Assembly (NCBI GenBank): GCA_018716085.1
Contig: DVKK01000061.1
Location: 1-53,907 of the forward strand
Direction: 5' to 3'
Length of the DNA stretch: 53,907 nucleotides
From: Candidatus Ornithoclostridium excrementipullorum
GTDB lineage: Bacteria; Bacillota; Clostridia; Christensenellales; UBA3700
The notes beneath the pieces are model-generated. The model made no database searches. It saw nothing but the letters and a program-made list of their open reading frames with translations, and had not been told where the DNA came from. The position numbers and the translations under genes are program-made. Below are positions 26,782-36,823 of the stretch, one piece after another (positions within the stretch are counted from its first letter, which is position 1; every line of letters begins with the position of its first letter).

Positions 26782-28044
26782 ATGAACAGCGTATTGGTAG
26801 TAGGCGGCGGCGGCAGGGAACACGCGATCTGCGTCGCTTTGGCAAAAAGCCCGAAGGTGGACAAGCTGTATTGTCTGCCCGGCAACGCGGGTATTGCGGA
26901 GATAGCCGAGTGCGCTCCGGTGTCCGCGACCGATCTCGAAGGAGTGCTCGCTTTCGTCAAGTCGCATCCCGATATCGGAATGACGGTCGTCGCGCCCGAC
27001 GATCCGCTCGCCATGGGCATGGTCGATATGCTCGAAGAGAACGGATTCCGCGCCTTCGGTCCGCGCAAAAACGCGGCGATAATAGAGGCGTCGAAGGCGT
27101 TTTCCAAGAAGTTGATGAAAAAGTACGGCATACCGACTGCCGACTACCGCGAGTTCGACGATCACGCCGAAGCATGCGAATACGTAAAGAGCGCGAAATA
27201 TCCGCTGGTCGTCAAGGCGGACGGACTTGCGCTCGGTAAGGGCGTCGTCATATGCAACACGGTGGAAGAGGCTCTCGCCGCTCTCGAAGAGATGATGGTG
27301 GACAAGAAGTTCAAATCGGCGGGCAACGTAGTCGTCATCGAAGAGTTCCTGACGGGCAAGGAAGTGTCCGTGCTCGCGTTCACCGACGGCAAGACGATCG
27401 TTCCTATGGTATCGTCGCAGGATCACAAACGCGCTCACGACAACGACGAGGGCGCCAATACCGGCGGAATGGGTACTTTCTCCCCGTCCAAGGCTTACAC
27501 TCCCGATATCGCGAAAGAAACGGAAGAGAAGATAATACTGCCCACGATGCGCGCTATGAACGCGGAGGGGCGTACTTTCAAGGGAGTGCTTTACTTCGGA
27601 CTGATGCTGACCGCCGAGGGAGTAAAGGTTCTCGAATACAACGCCCGTTTCGGCGATCCCGAAACGCAGGTGGTGCTGCCCAGGCTCAAAAGCGATCTGT
27701 ACGAGATATTCGACGCGGTGATCGACGAAAGGCTCGAAGATATCCGCATCGAGTGGGACGACGAGGCGGCGGTGTGCGTGATAATGGCGTCGGGAGGTTA
27801 CCCCGGCAGTTACAGGAAGGGCGTTCCGATAGAGATAGGCGCGCTCGATCCCGATATCACCATATACCATGCGGGCACCGCGCGCGACGCCGAAGGCAGA
27901 CTCGTCACGTCGGGCGGCAGAGTCCTCGGCGTGACCGCAAAGGGCAAGGATATCGACGAGGCGAGGGCTAAGGCGTACGCCAACGTCGGCAGGATAAAAT
28001 TCGACGGCGCGTTCTGGCGCACCGATATAGGTATCAAAAAATAA
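26782..28044 (+). CDS. purD: Phosphoribosylamine-glycine ligase PurD
   Basis: This 420-residue ATP-grasp ligase joins glycine to phosphoribosylamine. VLVVGGGGREHAI opens it, PLVVKADGLALGKGVVI is the ATP-grasp nucleotide loop, and SSQDHKRAHDNDEGANTGGMG plus YNARFGDPETQ are family signatures. GGAGGAG precedes the ATG at 26782. The phosphoribosylamine it needs comes from PurF, which is not encoded in this operon. Confidence 0.96.
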   Translation: MNSVLVVGGGGREHAICVALAKSPKVDKLYCLPGNAGIAEIAECAPVSATDLEGVLAFVKSHPDIGMTVVAPDDPLAMGMVDMLEENGFRAFGPRKNAAIIEASKAFSKKLMKKYGIPTADYREFDDHAEACEYVKSAKYPLVVKADGLALGKGVVICNTVEEALAALEEMMVDKKFKSAGNVVVIEEFLTGKEVSVLAFTDGKTIVPMVSSQDHKRAHDNDEGANTGGMGTFSPSKAYTPDIAKETEEKIILPTMRAMNAEGRTFKGVLYFGLMLTAEGVKVLEYNARFGDPETQVVLPRLKSDLYEIFDAVIDERLEDIRIEWDDEAAVCVIMASGGYPGSYRKGVPIEIGALDPDITIYHAGTARDAEGRLVTSGGRVLGVTAKGKDIDEARAKAYANVGRIKFDGAFWRTDIGIKK

Positions 28045-28053
28045 GGAGAGATC

Positions 28054-31000
28054 ATGGTCAAGAGAATTTTCGTGGAGAAAAAGCGCGGCATGGACGTAGG
28101 CGCGCAGAAGACGAAAGCCGACCTTGCGGGCGTACTGGGACTGGACTGCGAGGACGTAAGACAGTTCATCAGATACGACATCGAGGGGCTTGACGGCAAG
28201 GTCTACGAGGAAGCCAAGACCACCATTTTCAGCGAGCCGCCGGTCGACGTCGTCTATGAGGACGAACTGCCCCCGTTGGACGGATATTCGGTATTTGCGG
28301 CGGAATATCTGCCGGGACAGTACGACCAGCGTGCGGACAGCGCGATGCAGTGCGTGCAGCTGCTCTCCGCCGAGGACAGACCTCTGATCAAATGCGCCAC
28401 CGTCTATGCAGTCAAGGGCTGCGACGGGAGCATGGATAAGATAAAGAAATACATCATCAACCCCGTCGAGAGCAGAGAAGGCTCGTTCGAACTGCCCGAA
28501 ACGCTCGTGCAAAAGACGGAAGCGCAGACGTCGGTCCCGATCATAGACGGGTTCACCGCGATGTCGGACGGCGAGATCGCCGCCTATCACGCGAAGATAG
28601 GATTTGCTATGAGCGTGGAGGATCTCGTCTTCGTACGCGACTATTTCGCGTCCGAAAAGCGCGATCCGACGGAAACGGAACTCAAAGTCATAGACACCTA
28701 CTGGTCCGATCACTGCCGTCACACCACGTTCGCGACGGAGATCACCGATATAAAGACGGACTGCGAAAATCCGCACATCGCCAAGGCATTGGAGCTGTAC
28801 GCTTCGTTGTTTGAAAAGTTCAACTCCAAGCGTAAGGACAAATACCGCTGTCTGATGGATATAGCCACGATAGCGGTCAAGGAATTGGTCTCTCAGGGCA
28901 AGCTCGGCAATCTCGACGTCAGCGAAGAGATCAACGCGTGTTCGGTAAACGTGACCGTGGACGTCGACGGCAAGCCGGAAGAGTGGCTGATAATGTTCAA
29001 GAACGAAACTCACAACCACCCGACCGAGATCGAACCTTTCGGCGGCGCGGCGACGTGCCTCGGCGGCGCGATCCGCGATCCGCTTTCGGGCAGGGCGTAC
29101 GTCTACCAGGCGATGCGTGTGACGGGCTGCGCCGACCCCAACGAAAGGATAGAGGATACGCTCAAAGGCAAGCTGCCTCAGCGCGTGATATCCAAGACCG
29201 CCGCCGCGGGCTATTCCAGCTACGGCAACCAGATCGGGCTTGCGACGGGACTTGTCCACGAAATGTACGACGAGGGGTACAAAGCCAAGAGGCTGGAAAC
29301 CGGATACGTCATCGGCGGAGTCAAGAAGTCCAACGTGGTCAGACAGCGCCCGCGCAAGGGCGACGTCGTGATACTGCTCGGCGGCGATACGGGAAGAGAC
29401 GGATGCGGAGGCGCGACGGGATCGTCCAAAGCGCATACCGAAAAGTCAGTCGAAGTGTGCGGCGCCGAAGTCCAGAAGGGCAATCCTCCGACGGAGCGTA
29501 AACTGCAAAGACTGTTCCGCAATCCCGAAGCGAGCAGACTGATACTCAAATGCAACGACTTCGGAGCGGGCGGCGTGTCCGTCGCGATAGGCGAACTCGC
29601 CGACAGTCTGGACATATATCTCGACAGAGTACCGAAAAAGTACGAAGGGCTCAGCGGCACCGAACTTGCGATATCCGAATCTCAGGAGCGCATGGCGGTC
29701 GTGGTAGCGGCAAAGGACGCGAAGAAGTTCGCCGAACTTGCCGCCGAGGAAAACCTCAACGCGACCGTGGTAGCGGAGGTGACCGACACCGGCTGTATGC
29801 GTATGTATTTCGCCGGCAGCAGGATAGTGGAATTGAAGAGGGCGTTCCTCGATACCAACGGCGTGAAGCAGAAGCAGACCGCGGAGATAGTAGACCGCCC
29901 GTGCGGATATATGGACGCGCCCTGCGCCGCGACCGCCGAAAGGATCGCGAAAGGCGATCATAAGGGCGCTTTGACGGGAGAACTTTCAAGGCTCAACGTC
30001 TGTTCTCAAAAGGGCATGGGCGAGATGTTCGACTCTACGATAGGCGCGCGCAGCGTGCTTATGCCGTTCGGAGGAAAGTACCAGCTCACCCCCGCGAGCG
30101 TTATGGCCGCAAAGCCGCCCGTAAGCGGCGAGACCGACACCGTGACGGTGTCCGCGTTCGGCTGTTCTCCGCAGCTGTTGGAAGATTCGCCGTTCGTAGG
30201 CGCGATACATTCGATACTTACCGCTGCGTCCAAACTCGCAGCGAGCGGCGTTCCGATCGATACGGTGAGGCTGTCGCTGCAAGAGTTCTTCATGCGCCTC
30301 AACAAAGACCCCAAGCGTTGGGGGCAGCCGCTGTCGGCTTTGCTGGGCGCGTTGTACGCACAGATAGGACTGGGACTGGGCGCGATAGGCGGTAAGGACA
30401 GTATGAGCGGCACGTTCGAGCATATAGACGTCCCTCCGACTCTCATATGCTTCGGAATGGGCGTTTACAAGGCGAGCAAGCTGATATCCAACACCTTCGA
30501 CGCGGACGGCGGCTCCGAAGTGTATTTGCTTCCGATGCCGCGCGACGGATACGGAGTCCCCGATTTCGAAAAGGTACTCGGGATATATTCCGCTCTGCAC
30601 GAAGCGATAGACAGAGGAGAAGTGTCTGCGGCGGGCGTCGTCGAAGAGGGCGGAGCCGTATGCGGCATAGTCAAGAGCTGCCTCGGCAACGGGCTGGGAT
30701 GCTCGTTCGTCGAGTACGGCGCCGATATGTTCGCGCCGCGTTTCGGCGATATATATTTCCAGGCGAAAGGGAACGACGTTCTCAAAGAGGTCGGAGCGCG
30801 TATCGTAGCGCGTATCGGCGGCGAAGATTTCGTGCTGGGCGGCTGTACGGTGAGCGGCAAAGACGCCCGCGACGCGTTCTGCGGCACGTTGGAAAAGGTA
30901 TATCCGACGACCGCTCCCGCAGACGGAGAGGTGAAAACGCTGTCCGCAGGCGGCGGATTCGCCGTGCGCAAAGGCTCTGCGATAGCAAGACCGAGGGTGC

Positions 31001-31785
31001 TTATCCCCGCTTTCCCCGGTACGAACTGCGAAGACGACACCGCTCGCGCGTTTGAAAGAGCGGGCGCGCAGGCGAAGGTTTTCGTCGTGAAGAACCGCAG
31101 CGCGGCGGATATAGAAGAGAGCGTCAAGGCTTTGGTCAAAGAACTTTCCGAAGCGCAGATACTCGCGTTCCCCGGAGGATTCTCCGGCGGCGACGAACCC
31201 GACGGAAGCGGCAAATTCATCGCCACTACTTTCCGCAATCCCGCGATCGCGGAAGCGGTGATGGAACTGCTTTACGGCAGGGACGGTCTCGCGCTGGGAA
31301 TATGCAACGGCTTCCAGGCGTTGATAAAGCTGGGGCTCGTGCCTTACGGCGACGTCAGAGAGCAGCTTGCGGACGCGCCCACGCTGACGTTCAACAACAT
31401 TTCCCGTCACGTGTCCACTATGGTGCGCGTAAGGGTAGCGACGGACAGGTCGCCGTGGCTGTCCTCGGTCAAGGTCGGAGACGTATTCAGCGTACCCGTG
31501 AGCCACGGAGAGGGCAGATTCGTTTCGGGCGGCGCCGAGCTGGACAAACTCATTGCCGCGGGACAGGTCGCCACGCAGTACGTGGACTTCGACGGCAATG
31601 CGACCATGGAGTCGCCGTTCAACCCCAACGGAAGTATGTACGGTATCGAGGGCATCATCTCGCCCGACGGCAGGGTGCTTGGCAAGATGGGGCACGCGGA
31701 GAGGCTCGACTCCGATCTGTACCGCAACGTAGAGGGCAACTACGACATGAAGCTGTTCGAGAGCGGAGTAAAATATTTCGGCTGA
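28054..31785 (+). CDS. purL: Phosphoribosylformylglycinamidine synthase PurL, single-chain form
   Basis: This 1243-residue fused FGAM synthase carries both activities on one chain, unlike the PurS/PurQ/PurL trio of Bacillus. The synthase half shows YWSDHCRHTTF, FKNETHNHPTEIEPFGGAATCLGG and FGAGGVSVAIGELAD. The C-terminal glutaminase shows IPAFPGTNCEDDTARAFERAG, the nucleophile in LGICNGFQALIKLGL and SHGEGRF with the catalytic His. AAGGAGA precedes the ATG. It ends the operon before a terminator at 31804. Confidence 0.96.
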   Translation: MVKRIFVEKKRGMDVGAQKTKADLAGVLGLDCEDVRQFIRYDIEGLDGKVYEEAKTTIFSEPPVDVVYEDELPPLDGYSVFAAEYLPGQYDQRADSAMQCVQLLSAEDRPLIKCATVYAVKGCDGSMDKIKKYIINPVESREGSFELPETLVQKTEAQTSVPIIDGFTAMSDGEIAAYHAKIGFAMSVEDLVFVRDYFASEKRDPTETELKVIDTYWSDHCRHTTFATEITDIKTDCENPHIAKALELYASLFEKFNSKRKDKYRCLMDIATIAVKELVSQGKLGNLDVSEEINACSVNVTVDVDGKPEEWLIMFKNETHNHPTEIEPFGGAATCLGGAIRDPLSGRAYVYQAMRVTGCADPNERIEDTLKGKLPQRVISKTAAAGYSSYGNQIGLATGLVHEMYDEGYKAKRLETGYVIGGVKKSNVVRQRPRKGDVVILLGGDTGRDGCGGATGSSKAHTEKSVEVCGAEVQKGNPPTERKLQRLFRNPEASRLILKCNDFGAGGVSVAIGELADSLDIYLDRVPKKYEGLSGTELAISESQERMAVVVAAKDAKKFAELAAEENLNATVVAEVTDTGCMRMYFAGSRIVELKRAFLDTNGVKQKQTAEIVDRPCGYMDAPCAATAERIAKGDHKGALTGELSRLNVCSQKGMGEMFDSTIGARSVLMPFGGKYQLTPASVMAAKPPVSGETDTVTVSAFGCSPQLLEDSPFVGAIHSILTAASKLAASGVPIDTVRLSLQEFFMRLNKDPKRWGQPLSALLGALYAQIGLGLGAIGGKDSMSGTFEHIDVPPTLICFGMGVYKASKLISNTFDADGGSEVYLLPMPRDGYGVPDFEKVLGIYSALHEAIDRGEVSAAGVVEEGGAVCGIVKSCLGNGLGCSFVEYGADMFAPRFGDIYFQAKGNDVLKEVGARIVARIGGEDFVLGGCTVSGKDARDAFCGTLEKVYPTTAPADGEVKTLSAGGGFAVRKGSAIARPRVLIPAFPGTNCEDDTARAFERAGAQAKVFVVKNRSAADIEESVKALVKELSEAQILAFPGGFSGGDEPDGSGKFIATTFRNPAIAEAVMELLYGRDGLALGICNGFQALIKLGLVPYGDVREQLADAPTLTFNNISRHVSTMVRVRVATDRSPWLSSVKVGDVFSVPVSHGEGRFVSGGAELDKLIAAGQVATQYVDFDGNATMESPFNPNGSMYGIEGIISPDGRVLGKMGHAERLDSDLYRNVEGNYDMKLFESGVKYFG

Positions 31786-31803
31786 CGGCACAACGAGGCT
31801 CAT

Positions 31804-31842
31804 ACGCCCTTTCCGTGTTTGCGGAGAGGGCGTTTTGTTTTT
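31804..31842 (+). terminator. Intrinsic terminator of the purine operon
   Basis: ACGCCCT (31804-31810) pairs with AGGGCGT (31827-31833), with TCC/GGA extending the stem inward, followed by TTTGTTTTT. Confidence 0.8.
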
Positions 31843-31939
31843 CTGTCGGCGGCGGAACTTGTCCGCGCGCACGGACATCGACGTAAAAAGGGTGCGGAGA
31901 TCGGTATCGGCGGCGGGACAAAAGCGCGGAAGGCATGAC

Positions 31940-31969
31940 TTGCCAAGCGCGCTTCCGCCGTGTTATAAT
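31940..31969 (+). promoter_or_regulatory. Sigma-70-type promoter for the YgiQ-recX-nnr unit
   Basis: TTGCCA (31940-31945) and TATAAT (31964-31969) are 18 bp apart, the same hexamers and spacer as the promoter at 8114. The ATG at 31986 lies 16 bp after the -10 box, giving a very short UTR of about 10 nt with only a weak GGCGGGA. Confidence 0.58.
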
Positions 31970-31985
31970 GACGGCGGGAAATGAT

Positions 31986-33887
31986 ATGTTTTTACCGATA
32001 AGCAGAGAAGAATTCGACGGACAGCCCGACATCGTCTACGTGATAGGCGAGGCGTACTGCGATCATCCGTCTTTCGGGCACGCGATAGTGTCCAGACTGA
32101 TAGAGTCGCTCGGTTTTTCCGTCGCCATAGTGCCTCAGCCGCAGTCCGACGCGGATTACACGCGCTTCGGCATGCCGAGATTGGGCTTTTTCGTGTCGGG
32201 CGGCGTTGTGGACAGTATGGTCAACAACTACACCGTCGCAAAGATCAGGCGCACGCGCGACGTGTATTCCGAGGGCGGCGATCCCGGCAAAAGACCGGAC
32301 AGATGCGTGGACGTCTATTGCCGCGCGCTCAAAAGGCTTTATCCCGACTGCGCCGTCGTGATAGGCGGGATAGAGGCGTCGCTGCGCCGTTTCGCGCATT
32401 ACGATTATTGGAGCGACAAGGTCCTGCCGTCGATACTTTCCTCGTCGGGAGCGGATCTTCTTATATACGGCATGGGAGAAAAGCCGATCGCCGAGATATG
32501 CGCGCTTTTGTCGCGCGGGGTGCCGCTGGCTCGCATAAAGGACGTGCGCGGCACGTGTTATCTTGCCGAAGACGGGGCGCTCAGCGCGGCTCTCAGGCGA
32601 GATATAGAGAGCGGCGAGGCGCTTATCTGCCCGTCGTACGACGAGGTGAGAAGCGACAAGCGCGCTTACGCCGACGCTTTCCGTATGCAATCGGACAATT
32701 CGGATTTTTCGGGCAAAACGCTGCTTCAAAAACACGGCGGACTGTGGTTGGTGCAGAACCGCCCCCAATTTCCGCTTTCTGCGGCGGAAATGGACGCCGT
32801 CTACGCTCTGCCTTACGAGAGAAAGCCTCATCCGTCGTACAGGCGCGGCGTGCCCGCCATGGAGGAGATAGAGTTCTCGATCACGTCGGTAAGAGGCTGT
32901 TTCGGTTCGTGCAATTACTGCGCGCTCACGTATCACCAGGGCAGGATAGTGCAAAAGCGCAGCCGCGAAAGCATAATGGCAGAGGCGAAAAAACTCACCG
33001 AACAGCCCGGGTTCAAAGGCTATATCCACGACGTGGGAGGCCCTACGGCGAACTTCCGCGATCCCGCGTGCGGCAAACAGCTGAAAAGCGGCGCGTGCAG
33101 GGACAGGAAGTGCATAGGCTGGAAAAAGTGCCCCGCGCTCGAAGTTTCACATAAAGAATATCTGTCTTTGCTTCGCGATCTGCGCAGTCTTGAAAAGGTA
33201 AAGAAAGTATTTGTCCGCAGCGGGATACGCTTCGATTACGTTATGTACGACAAGAGCGACGAGTTTTTGACCGAACTGATCAAACACCATATCAGCGGTC
33301 AGCTCAAAGTCGCGCCCGAACACGTTTCGGACAAAGTGCTCGAAAAGATGAACAAACCGCCGTTTTCGGTCTATCTCGATTTCAAGCGCAAATTCGACGC
33401 GATCAACGCGCGGCTCGGCAAGAAACAGTATCTCGTGCCCTATCTGATATCGTCGCATCCGGGCTGTACGTTGGCGGACGCGGTCAGGCTTGCGGAATAT
33501 CTGAGATCGATAAACTATATGCCGCAGCAGGTACAGGATTTTTATCCCACGCCTTCCACCAAGTCCACCTGTATGTATTATACGGGACTGGATCCCGATA
33601 CGGGCAAGGAAGTCTACGTGCCGCGCACCCGCCGCGAAAAGGCGATGCAGCGCGCGTTGATGCAGTACGGGCTGAAACGCAATTACGCTACGGTCAAAGA
33701 GGCTCTCAGAGAAGCGGGAAGAGAGGATCTTATCGGCTTCGGCAAGAACTGCCTCATCCGTCCCACGAAAGAGGAAGCCATAGCCGCCAAAAGAGAGAGG
33801 GAGAAAGCCTCTTCCGACCGCGGACGGAGCGTCGGCAATATCTGCGGAAAGAAAAGGAACGCGCGCGGCGGGAGGCGCAAAAAGTGA
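31986..33887 (+). CDS. YgiQ-family (UPF0313) radical SAM protein
   Basis: This 633-residue radical SAM protein is of the YgiQ/UPF0313 type, whose substrate is unknown. An N-terminal cobalamin-binding-like half (YVIGEAYCDHPSFGHAIV, VVIGGIEASLRRFAHYDYW) precedes the cluster motif SVRGCFGSCNYCAL. A C-terminal cysteine group (CGKQLKSGACRDRKCIGWKKC) and QVQDFYPTPSTKSTCMYYT follow, as in the family. The tail is Lys/Arg-rich. I chose MFLPISREEF at 31986 as the start; an in-frame ATG at 31968 would overlap the -10 box. The stop overlaps recX by GTGA. Confidence 0.85.
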   Translation: MFLPISREEFDGQPDIVYVIGEAYCDHPSFGHAIVSRLIESLGFSVAIVPQPQSDADYTRFGMPRLGFFVSGGVVDSMVNNYTVAKIRRTRDVYSEGGDPGKRPDRCVDVYCRALKRLYPDCAVVIGGIEASLRRFAHYDYWSDKVLPSILSSSGADLLIYGMGEKPIAEICALLSRGVPLARIKDVRGTCYLAEDGALSAALRRDIESGEALICPSYDEVRSDKRAYADAFRMQSDNSDFSGKTLLQKHGGLWLVQNRPQFPLSAAEMDAVYALPYERKPHPSYRRGVPAMEEIEFSITSVRGCFGSCNYCALTYHQGRIVQKRSRESIMAEAKKLTEQPGFKGYIHDVGGPTANFRDPACGKQLKSGACRDRKCIGWKKCPALEVSHKEYLSLLRDLRSLEKVKKVFVRSGIRFDYVMYDKSDEFLTELIKHHISGQLKVAPEHVSDKVLEKMNKPPFSVYLDFKRKFDAINARLGKKQYLVPYLISSHPGCTLADAVRLAEYLRSINYMPQQVQDFYPTPSTKSTCMYYTGLDPDTGKEVYVPRTRREKAMQRALMQYGLKRNYATVKEALREAGREDLIGFGKNCLIRPTKEEAIAAKREREKASSDRGRSVGNICGKKRNARGGRRKK

Positions 33888-34513
33888 GCGAGATCACGAA
33901 ACTTGAAAAGCAATCCAAAAATCCCGACAGGCTCAATCTGCATCTGGACGGCAAGTTTTACTGTTCCGTGGACGCTTTGGTAGCCGCGAAACACACGCTT
34001 TACGAAGGAAAGGAGATCGATCCCGCCGAACTCGACGGTATTGTGCTCGAATCCGACCGACAAAGAGCGTTCGACTATGCGCTCGACTATATATCGCGCT
34101 ATACCGCTACCGTGAAAAAAGTGCGCGACAAACTTTACGCCAAAGGTTTCGGCAGGGCTGTAGTCGAACTCACTCTCGAAAAGCTGCAGGGTTACGGATA
34201 TCTGGACGACGCGGAATATGCGCGCCGTTTCGTGGAGATAAATTCAAAGGTAAAGGGCGCGAAACGACTGGCTCTCGATCTCAAAGCCAAAGGCGTGAGC
34301 GAAGAGAACATAGCGGCGGCTCTGCGCGGATTCGACGGTTCCGACGCTGCTCTTTCGCTCGCAAGGCGGCACGCGAGGGGAAAAGACCTCGACGACAGGA
34401 ATTATACCGCAAAGCTCGCGCATTATCTGACTTACAGGGGTTACGGCTGGGACGACGTCGCGCGCTGTATATCCGAACTGAAACGCGAAAGGGAGGAAGA
34501 AGATGGCAGGTGA
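33884..34513 (+). CDS. recX: RecX-family regulator of RecA
   Basis: This 209-residue helical-repeat protein modulates RecA filaments. RAFDYALDYISRYTATVKKVRDKLYAKGF is the first RecX repeat, GYLDDAEYARRFVE the second-repeat signature, and the GKDLDDRNYTAKLAHYLTYRGYGWDDV stretch the third. It starts with GTG in a GTGA overlap with the YgiQ-type gene, and its 3' end overlaps nnr by 11 bp. recA is not in the window. Confidence 0.87.
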   Translation: MSEITKLEKQSKNPDRLNLHLDGKFYCSVDALVAAKHTLYEGKEIDPAELDGIVLESDRQRAFDYALDYISRYTATVKKVRDKLYAKGFGRAVVELTLEKLQGYGYLDDAEYARRFVEINSKVKGAKRLALDLKAKGVSEENIAAALRGFDGSDAALSLARRHARGKDLDDRNYTAKLAHYLTYRGYGWDDVARCISELKREREEEDGR

Positions 34514-36011
34514 AGCACGCTTTGCCGTGACCAACGCCGTAATGGCGGAAAGCGACAGAAGGTGTATCGAAAGCGGTACTCCGTCGATCGAATTGATGAA
34601 CAGAGCCGCCGCGGCGATAGCGGAGGCGTGTCCTCGGGGAGGGCGCATATACGTATTCTGCGGAAGCGGCAACAACGGCGGCGACGGCTACGCAGCCGCG
34701 CGCATTCTGCTCTCCGAAGGGGAGACCGTAAAGGTCTTTGCCGTCTCCGACAAGGTCTCCGCGGACGCGGGATATTACCGCGATCTGCTCGTGCGCGAGT
34801 ATCCGCAGGCGCTGTGCGGCATATCCGAGTGCGACTACGAGTTCGACGTCGCGGTGGACTGTCTGTTCGGGACGGGATTTCGGGGCGAGCCGCGCGGGAT
34901 ATACGGCGACGTCATAGACGGGATCAACGCCGCGCGGGGCTTTGTGCTTTCCGCCGATATAGCCAGCGGGCTCGACGGGACGAACGGCATTGCGGTCAAG
35001 GCGGTGAAAGCCGATCTTACGGTAGCGATCCAGACTTTCAAGACGGGACATTTTCTCAACGACGGCAAGGACTGCTCGGGCAGGGTGATCGCCGCCGATA
35101 TAGGGATACCCGTATGCGGTAAGAAGTATCGGATCATCGGCGACAAAGACGTAGCGAAGCTGTTCCCTCCGAGAAAAAACAATTCGAACAAGGGCAGTTA
35201 CGGCAAATGCGCCGTCGTGGGAGGTTGTTCCCGTTACGTCGGAGCGGTCAAGCTCGCGGACGCAGGAGCGGCGGCTCTGCGAGCGGGAGCGGGGCTTAAC
35301 GTGCTCTGCGTACCCGACTGCATATCGGGCGCGGTGGGCGCCGCCGTCACGGAGAGCACTCTCGCTCCGCTCGGCAGCAAAGACGGCGCGCTTTTGTTCG
35401 ACAAATACGCGCTTGACGAAGCCGTAAGAGGATGCCGCGCCGTTGCCGTGGGTATGGGCATGGGGCCGTGCGCCGAGGAAAACCGCAAATTCATCGCCGA
35501 ATTGTTTTCTCTCGGGATAAAAGTGATCGTGGACGCTGACGGGCTCAACGCGCTTGCCGGTGATACGGCTTTGACGGACAACGCGTCGTCCGACGTCCTG
35601 TTGACCCCGCACCCGGGAGAATTCGCGAGATTGACGGGACGCACCGTCAAAGAAGTCTTGGCGGATCCGATCGCGCTTGCGGAAGAGTTCGCTGCGGCGC
35701 ACCGTTGTACGGTCCTGCTGAAAGGCGCGTCCACTTTCGTAACGGACGGGGAGAGAGGCGCGCTTGTCGTCAACGGTACTCCCGCGCTCGCTAAGGGCGG
35801 CAGCGGCGATACGCTTTCGGGGGTGATCACGGGGCTTGCGGCGCAGGGCGCGGAACTTTTCGACGCGGCATGCGCGGGCGCGTATCTGTGTGCGGAGGCG
35901 GCGAAACTCGCGGCGGAAAGATTCGGCGAGCAGGGCGTGCTTGCGTCCGACGTAGCGACAGCGGTCAAAACCGTCGTCGAACGTGTGTCGGCGCCGCGGG
36001 AGGAGGGATGA
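34503..36011 (+). CDS. nnr: Bifunctional NAD(P)H-hydrate epimerase / ADP-dependent dehydratase
   Basis: This 502-residue enzyme repairs hydrated NAD(P)H. The N-terminal YjeF epimerase domain has IELMNRAAAAIAE and FCGSGNNGGDGYAAARIL. The C-terminal dehydratase domain (ribokinase-like) has GSYGKCAVVGG, AVGMGMGP, LLTPHPGEFARLTG and ALAKGGSGDTLSGVI. GGAGGA precedes the ATG at 34503. ATGA links it to the kinase gene downstream. Confidence 0.93.
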   Translation: MAGEARFAVTNAVMAESDRRCIESGTPSIELMNRAAAAIAEACPRGGRIYVFCGSGNNGGDGYAAARILLSEGETVKVFAVSDKVSADAGYYRDLLVREYPQALCGISECDYEFDVAVDCLFGTGFRGEPRGIYGDVIDGINAARGFVLSADIASGLDGTNGIAVKAVKADLTVAIQTFKTGHFLNDGKDCSGRVIAADIGIPVCGKKYRIIGDKDVAKLFPPRKNNSNKGSYGKCAVVGGCSRYVGAVKLADAGAAALRAGAGLNVLCVPDCISGAVGAAVTESTLAPLGSKDGALLFDKYALDEAVRGCRAVAVGMGMGPCAEENRKFIAELFSLGIKVIVDADGLNALAGDTALTDNASSDVLLTPHPGEFARLTGRTVKEVLADPIALAEEFAAAHRCTVLLKGASTFVTDGERGALVVNGTPALAKGGSGDTLSGVITGLAAQGAELFDAACAGAYLCAEAAKLAAERFGEQGVLASDVATAVKTVVERVSAPREEG

Positions 36012-36808
36012 AACTCCGCCCCGCAGTCCTCGGAGAGGACGATCTGACAGCGTTCCCCTTTTTGCGCGGCGCGGCGGCGTTCGACAGCAGCTGTTCCGAA
36101 AGCGCGCGCGTTTTTTTCATCGATAAGGACGGCGGGTATTTTCTCAAAAAAGCGGAAAAGGGAACATTGGCGAGGGAAGCCGCGATGGACGGATATTTCC
36201 GCTCTCTCGGCGCGGGCCCGGAAGTCGTCGCATATGCGTCCGATACGTGCGACAGACTGCTCACGGAAAAAGTGAGAGGCGAAGATTGCCTTGCGGAGCG
36301 CTATATGTCCCGACCCGAAAAACTTTGCGATCTGCTCGCCGCGATATTGCGCGATCTTCATTCCGTTCCGACGGACGGCTGTCCCGCGCGGCACAGAACG
36401 TCCGAGTGGCTGCAAACGGTCGCGGATGCGGAAGCCGAGCCTCGGTATTTTCGCGAAAACAGAGAGTTCGACGCGGTACTGTTTCCCGGAAGCGGCGGAC
36501 GCGGGAGCGCGGAAGCGTTGAAAGCGACGGTTTCCGACTGCGCTCCGTATATGAAAGAGGATACGTTGATACACGGCGACTTCTGTCTGCCCAACGTCAT
36601 ACTCGACGGTTGGAAACTTTCGGGATTCGTCGATCTCGGCAGCGGCGGCGCCGCGGACAGGCATATAGATATATATTGGGGAGCGCAGACTCTGTGGCAC
36701 AATTTCCGCAGAGCGGATCTGTCGCGAAGGTTCCTCGACGCTTACGGAAAAGACGCGATCGTTCCCGAAATACTCAAAGCGGTCTCGGCAGGAGAGGCGT
36801 TCGGCTGA
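36008..36808 (+). CDS. APH(3')-like aminoglycoside phosphotransferase family kinase
   Basis: This 266-residue protein matches the size and motifs of the APH(3') group: LIHGDFCLPNVI is the catalytic loop, with Asp as base, and SGFVDLGSGGAADRHIDIYWG the metal-binding segment; YFLKKAEKG carries the ATP-site lysine. Chromosomal relatives in Clostridia are common and their substrates mostly unknown, so antibiotic resistance cannot be inferred. ATGA overlap with nnr puts it at the end of the YgiQ-recX-nnr unit. Codon use looks native. Confidence 0.75.
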   Translation: MKLRPAVLGEDDLTAFPFLRGAAAFDSSCSESARVFFIDKDGGYFLKKAEKGTLAREAAMDGYFRSLGAGPEVVAYASDTCDRLLTEKVRGEDCLAERYMSRPEKLCDLLAAILRDLHSVPTDGCPARHRTSEWLQTVADAEAEPRYFRENREFDAVLFPGSGGRGSAEALKATVSDCAPYMKEDTLIHGDFCLPNVILDGWKLSGFVDLGSGGAADRHIDIYWGAQTLWHNFRRADLSRRFLDAYGKDAIVPEILKAVSAGEAFG

Positions 36809-36823
36809 CGGGGCGGTTAAACT

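Noticed and set aside
26695..29436. Open frame of more than 900 codons on the minus strand in the purine operon
   Set aside because: Fully antisense to purD and purL, which are unmistakable; the product is Arg-rich without motifs.
36008..36808. Acquired aminoglycoside resistance gene
   Set aside because: It resembles APH(3') but is embedded in a native operon with ATGA overlap, has no flanking mobile element and matches local base composition.
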